Positions 61,719 through 64,000 of a stretch of DNA of 64,000 nucleotides are shown here, piece after piece. Position numbers and translations under genes: made by a program. The stretch covers positions 2,779,001 to 2,843,000 of the forward strand of contig NZ_CP163439.1 in assembly GCF_041052385.1 (NCBI RefSeq), given 5' to 3'. Position 1 is the stretch's first letter; each line of letters begins with the position of its first letter. The notes under the pieces are model-generated. The model saw only the letters and a list, made by a program, of their open reading frames with translations. It was not told the origin of the DNA and did not search any database. Source of the DNA: Streptomyces sp. R28. GTDB lineage: Bacteria; Actinomycetota; Actinomycetes; Streptomycetales; Streptomycetaceae.

Positions 61719-62738
61719 TCAAGCCTTCACCAGCCCCTGCTGTGCGGCCCCGCCCAGCGTCAGATAGACGTCCTCCAGGCTGGGCGTGGCGAGCGTGAAG
61801 TCGTCCAGCGCGGCGAAGGCGGCCCCGCCGGTGACGGTGGCGACGACCGCGCGAGCCTCCTCGGGGGCGAGTCGCAGCGTCCAGCGCCGCCCGGACTCCA
61901 CGACCCGGTCCTGCAGCGCGGCGACCTCGGGCACCTCCAGGGGCGCCCGGTCCCGCCACAGCAGCTCGACCCGCACCTCGCCCGCGACCCGCTCCTTGAG
62001 CCCGGACGGTGTGTCACAGGCGATCACGCGGCCCCGGTCGAGTACCGCGACCCGGTCGAGCACGGTCTCGGCCTCGATGACGTTGTGGGTGACGAGCAGC
62101 ACGGTCGTCCCGCGCTCGGCCCGCCGCCGGTCCACGGCCGACCACACGGCCCGCCGCGCCACCGGGTCCATCGCGGTGGTCGGCTCGTCGAGCACGAGCA
62201 GCGGCCGCTCCCCGACCAGCGCGGCGGCGAAGCAGGCCAGCCGACGCTGCCCGCCGGACAGCTTCTTGATCGGCCGCCCGGCAAGCGGCCCGAGGCCCAG
62301 CTCGTCGAGTACGGCGTCCCGCTCGGCGCGCGCCTGCCGTACGTCCAGGCCGCGCAGCCGCCCGGTGGTCTCGGCGGCGAGGGACACGGTCAGGTCGTCG
62401 AGGGCGGTCGACTCCTGCCCGAGGTAGGCGAGGATGCGCGCGGCCCGCTCCGGGTGCCGCACGATGTCGTGCCCGAGGATCTCCACGCTGCCGCGGTCGG
62501 GCCGCATCAGTCCGGTGAGCTGTCGTACGAGGGTGGTCTTGCCGGCGCCGTTCGGGCCGAGCAGCCCGAAGATCTCGCCGCGCCGGATGTCCAGCCGTAC
62601 GTCGTCGGTGGCCCGCACCTCGGGCGTTCCGGGTGCCCCGCGCCGGCCTCGTACGGCCGGATAGGTCTTGGTCAGCCCGCGCACGGCACACACGACATCC
62701 CCACTGTGCCGAAGTGCCTGTCCCGCGCGCGTACTCAC
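61719..62738 (-). CDS. ABC transporter ATP-binding protein
   Basis: A 339-residue ATPase. GTG 62738 is the preferred start (STRAGQALRHSGDVV) because upstream codons give non-protein-like sequence. Walker A is GLLGPNGAGKTTLVRQL, the Q-loop YLGQESTALDDLTV, the signature KLSGGQRRLACFAAALVG and Walker B PLLVLDEPTTAMDP; VTHNVIEAE holds the switch His. A C-terminal domain of about 90 residues (EVRVELLWRDRAPLEVPEV to SLEDVYLTLGG) is typical of ABC-2 exporters of the drug-resistance type. Confidence 0.9.
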   Translation of the reverse strand: MSTRAGQALRHSGDVVCAVRGLTKTYPAVRGRRGAPGTPEVRATDDVRLDIRRGEIFGLLGPNGAGKTTLVRQLTGLMRPDRGSVEILGHDIVRHPERAARILAYLGQESTALDDLTVSLAAETTGRLRGLDVRQARAERDAVLDELGLGPLAGRPIKKLSGGQRRLACFAAALVGERPLLVLDEPTTAMDPVARRAVWSAVDRRRAERGTTVLLVTHNVIEAETVLDRVAVLDRGRVIACDTPSGLKERVAGEVRVELLWRDRAPLEVPEVAALQDRVVESGRRWTLRLAPEEARAVVATVTGGAAFAALDDFTLATPSLEDVYLTLGGAAQQGLVKA

Positions 62739-62904
62739 AAGGGACGAGACTACGGGGTCCGCGACCCCGATCCGCCCTCGGGTCGGCCACTCGGCACAAA
62801 CCACCAGCTCGCCGTAGGAAATCGGCCGGTAGCCCCAAATCCGCCGCAACGGCGCTCAACCCCGACGACGCGTCCCGGCGATGCCGACCTCGCCCCGGCC
62901 CGCG

Positions 62905-64000
62905 TCATTCCCCCGCAGGCGCGTGCTCCGCGGCCGTCCGGACATCGATCTCCCGCCAGAACCCGGCCCGGATCGCGTACCGATCATGCTCGTCGATCTG
63001 GTCGTCCTTGTGCGCGAGCAACCCGAACCGAGCCGCGTACCGCAGCAGCTCCCCGTCGATCCGATGCGGAATCCGCGGATACATCCCGGACAGCTTCTGC
63101 AGATGGTTCTGCTCCCCCAGCCGCTCCATCCACCGCCTCGCGAAGACCTGCCCCACCTCGTACGGATCGCCGCCGACCGTGGTGATGTCCTCCTCCCGGT
63201 CGGCCCACCGCTGCTCCGCCGTGGTCAGCTGCGCGAGCGTCGGCATCGAGGCGGCGTCGGGCGGCTCGGCCGCGACACCGGGCCGGTCGACCCACCCCTT
63301 GTCGGAGGACCAGCGCAGCGTCGCGCTCGCGGGGGGCTGGGCCGGCTGGACGCCGGGCGCGCGCAGGGCGGCGAGGTCCTTCGGCGTGGGCACGCCCTTG
63401 GGCGCCGGCACCCGCTCCTGCGTGCCGTTCTCCGAGGCGGCGGCAGCCTGGGCGTGCTCGCCCTCGTCGGCGGGCCGTTCGGCCCTCGCGCCGAGCGCGG
63501 AGTCGGGCAGCGGCGCGGACAGGATCGCGGCGATCTCGGGCCGGGGCACGGGCGGCGGCGCGCAGACTCCGGTGAGCTCCTTGGCACGTACGGCCTTGGT
63601 GATCCACGTACGGTCGAGCACGCGCCGTTCGTCGGCCTCGGCGACCAGGTCCTCGGACTGGTTGTAGTCCCCGTCGGCGGCCTGCACCGCCCACAGGTGT
63701 ACGGCGACGCCGTGCTCCTTGGCGGCCATCATCCCCGGCAGCAGATCACCGTCGCCGGTCACCAGCACCACGTCCGAGCAGGCGCGGTTGCGGGCCAACT
63801 CGGTGAGCTCGGCGTGCATCGCGGCGTCCACGCCCTTCTGGGCCCAGCGGCCGTCGCTGCGGGTCAGGGCGCCCAGCCGGACGGTGACCCGGGGCATCAC
63901 CCGCAGCCTGCGGTGCTCGGGCTGCGGGACGCGGTCGGGGGCGCCGTCGAACCAGTAGATGCGCAGCAGGGGCTGCTGCGTGTCCGACTCGGCGCGTTCG
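62905..64000 (-). CDS. NYN-domain putative RNase/PIN-like protein (N-terminus cut by window edge)
   Basis: The frame is open to the right edge: upstream codons encode LLRIYWFDGAPD, so the true start lies outside. The NYN (LabA/DUF88-type) nuclease core shows the first acidic site in YWFDGAPD, then QKGVDAAMHAELTELARNRACSDVVLVTGDGDLLPGMMAAKEHG with the conserved Asp pair, and EADERRVLDRTW. A Pro/Ala-rich linker and a C-terminal helical domain (GGDPYEVGQVFARRWMERLGEQNHLQKL) follow. It probably cleaves RNA; the target is unknown. Confidence 0.85.
   Translation of the reverse strand, partial: ERAESDTQQPLLRIYWFDGAPDRVPQPEHRRLRVMPRVTVRLGALTRSDGRWAQKGVDAAMHAELTELARNRACSDVVLVTGDGDLLPGMMAAKEHGVAVHLWAVQAADGDYNQSEDLVAEADERRVLDRTWITKAVRAKELTGVCAPPPVPRPEIAAILSAPLPDSALGARAERPADEGEHAQAAAASENGTQERVPAPKGVPTPKDLAALRAPGVQPAQPPASATLRWSSDKGWVDRPGVAAEPPDAASMPTLAQLTTAEQRWADREEDITTVGGDPYEVGQVFARRWMERLGEQNHLQKLSGMYPRIPHRIDGELLRYAARFGLLAHKDDQIDEHDRYAIRAGFWREIDVRTAAEHAPAGE

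Overview
The window is chromosomal DNA of a Streptomyces or a very close relative. The evidence is extreme G+C, frequent GTG starts, four-base ATGA/GTGA gene overlaps, a Streptomyces griseus-type trypsin, a GH46 chitosanase locus, the actinobacterial his-trp supercluster with bifunctional PriA and the small protein TrpM, and one rare TTA (bldA) codon. No tRNA, rRNA, CRISPR array or insertion sequence was recognised.

Layout. (1) 1-3.2 kb: the end of a GH35 beta-galactosidase, a secreted trypsin, and an unknown HExxH/zinc-ribbon protein, followed by an inverted-repeat intergenic element. (2) 3.4-13.5 kb: a KstR2-type steroid C/D-ring catabolic cluster. It holds two SDRs, echA20-like, ipdA, ipdB, ipdC, fadA6-like, a kstR2-like TetR, ipdF-like, fadE30-like and a second acyl-CoA dehydrogenase. 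Both divergent promoters carry the same near-palindromic operator. (3) 13.6-16.4 kb: a vWA protein, a zinc-finger rhomboid protease, and a chitosanase interrupted by an in-frame TAG. (4) 16.5-22.4 kb: three overlapping genes. The first encodes a 1709-residue protein with a caspase-like protease, an Hsp90/GHKL ATPase and degenerate C-terminal repeats. A small Cys-rich protein and a multi-TM protein follow. This looks like a multidomain conflict or programmed-death system, and its large gene carries a TTA codon. (5) 22.5-29.7 kb: gltBD glutamate synthase with a candidate GlnR box, then a VIT/CCC1 iron transporter with candidate iron boxes. (6) 29.9-37.9 kb: a translationally coupled seven-gene operon of four ADP-ribosylglycohydrolase-family genes, a ribokinase, a class III CoA-transferase and a CitE-like lyase. 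(7) 38-55.5 kb: lgt, a DsbA-like protein, trpA-trpB-trpM-trpC, small membrane genes, trpE and hisI; then, after an unrelated insert (a TIGR03085 protein and an ArsR-MFS pair), hisF-ridA-priA-hisH-(54-aa membrane protein)-hisB-hisC-hisD. (8) 55.7-64 kb: a beta-helix-like membrane protein, a helical-repeat protein, a Lon-N domain protein, YbaK, a DUF2567-like membrane protein, an ABC exporter and the C-terminal part of a NYN-domain protein.

The his and trp genes share one transcriptional direction and the shared isomerase PriA, which does both the HisA and TrpF steps. The steroid genes form two divergent transcription pairs under one regulator. The most novel-looking element is the caspase-Hsp90 operon, followed by the four-fold ADP-ribosylglycohydrolase operon and the amber-interrupted chitosanase. 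Functions are inferred from recognisable motifs and family knowledge. No database search was run.
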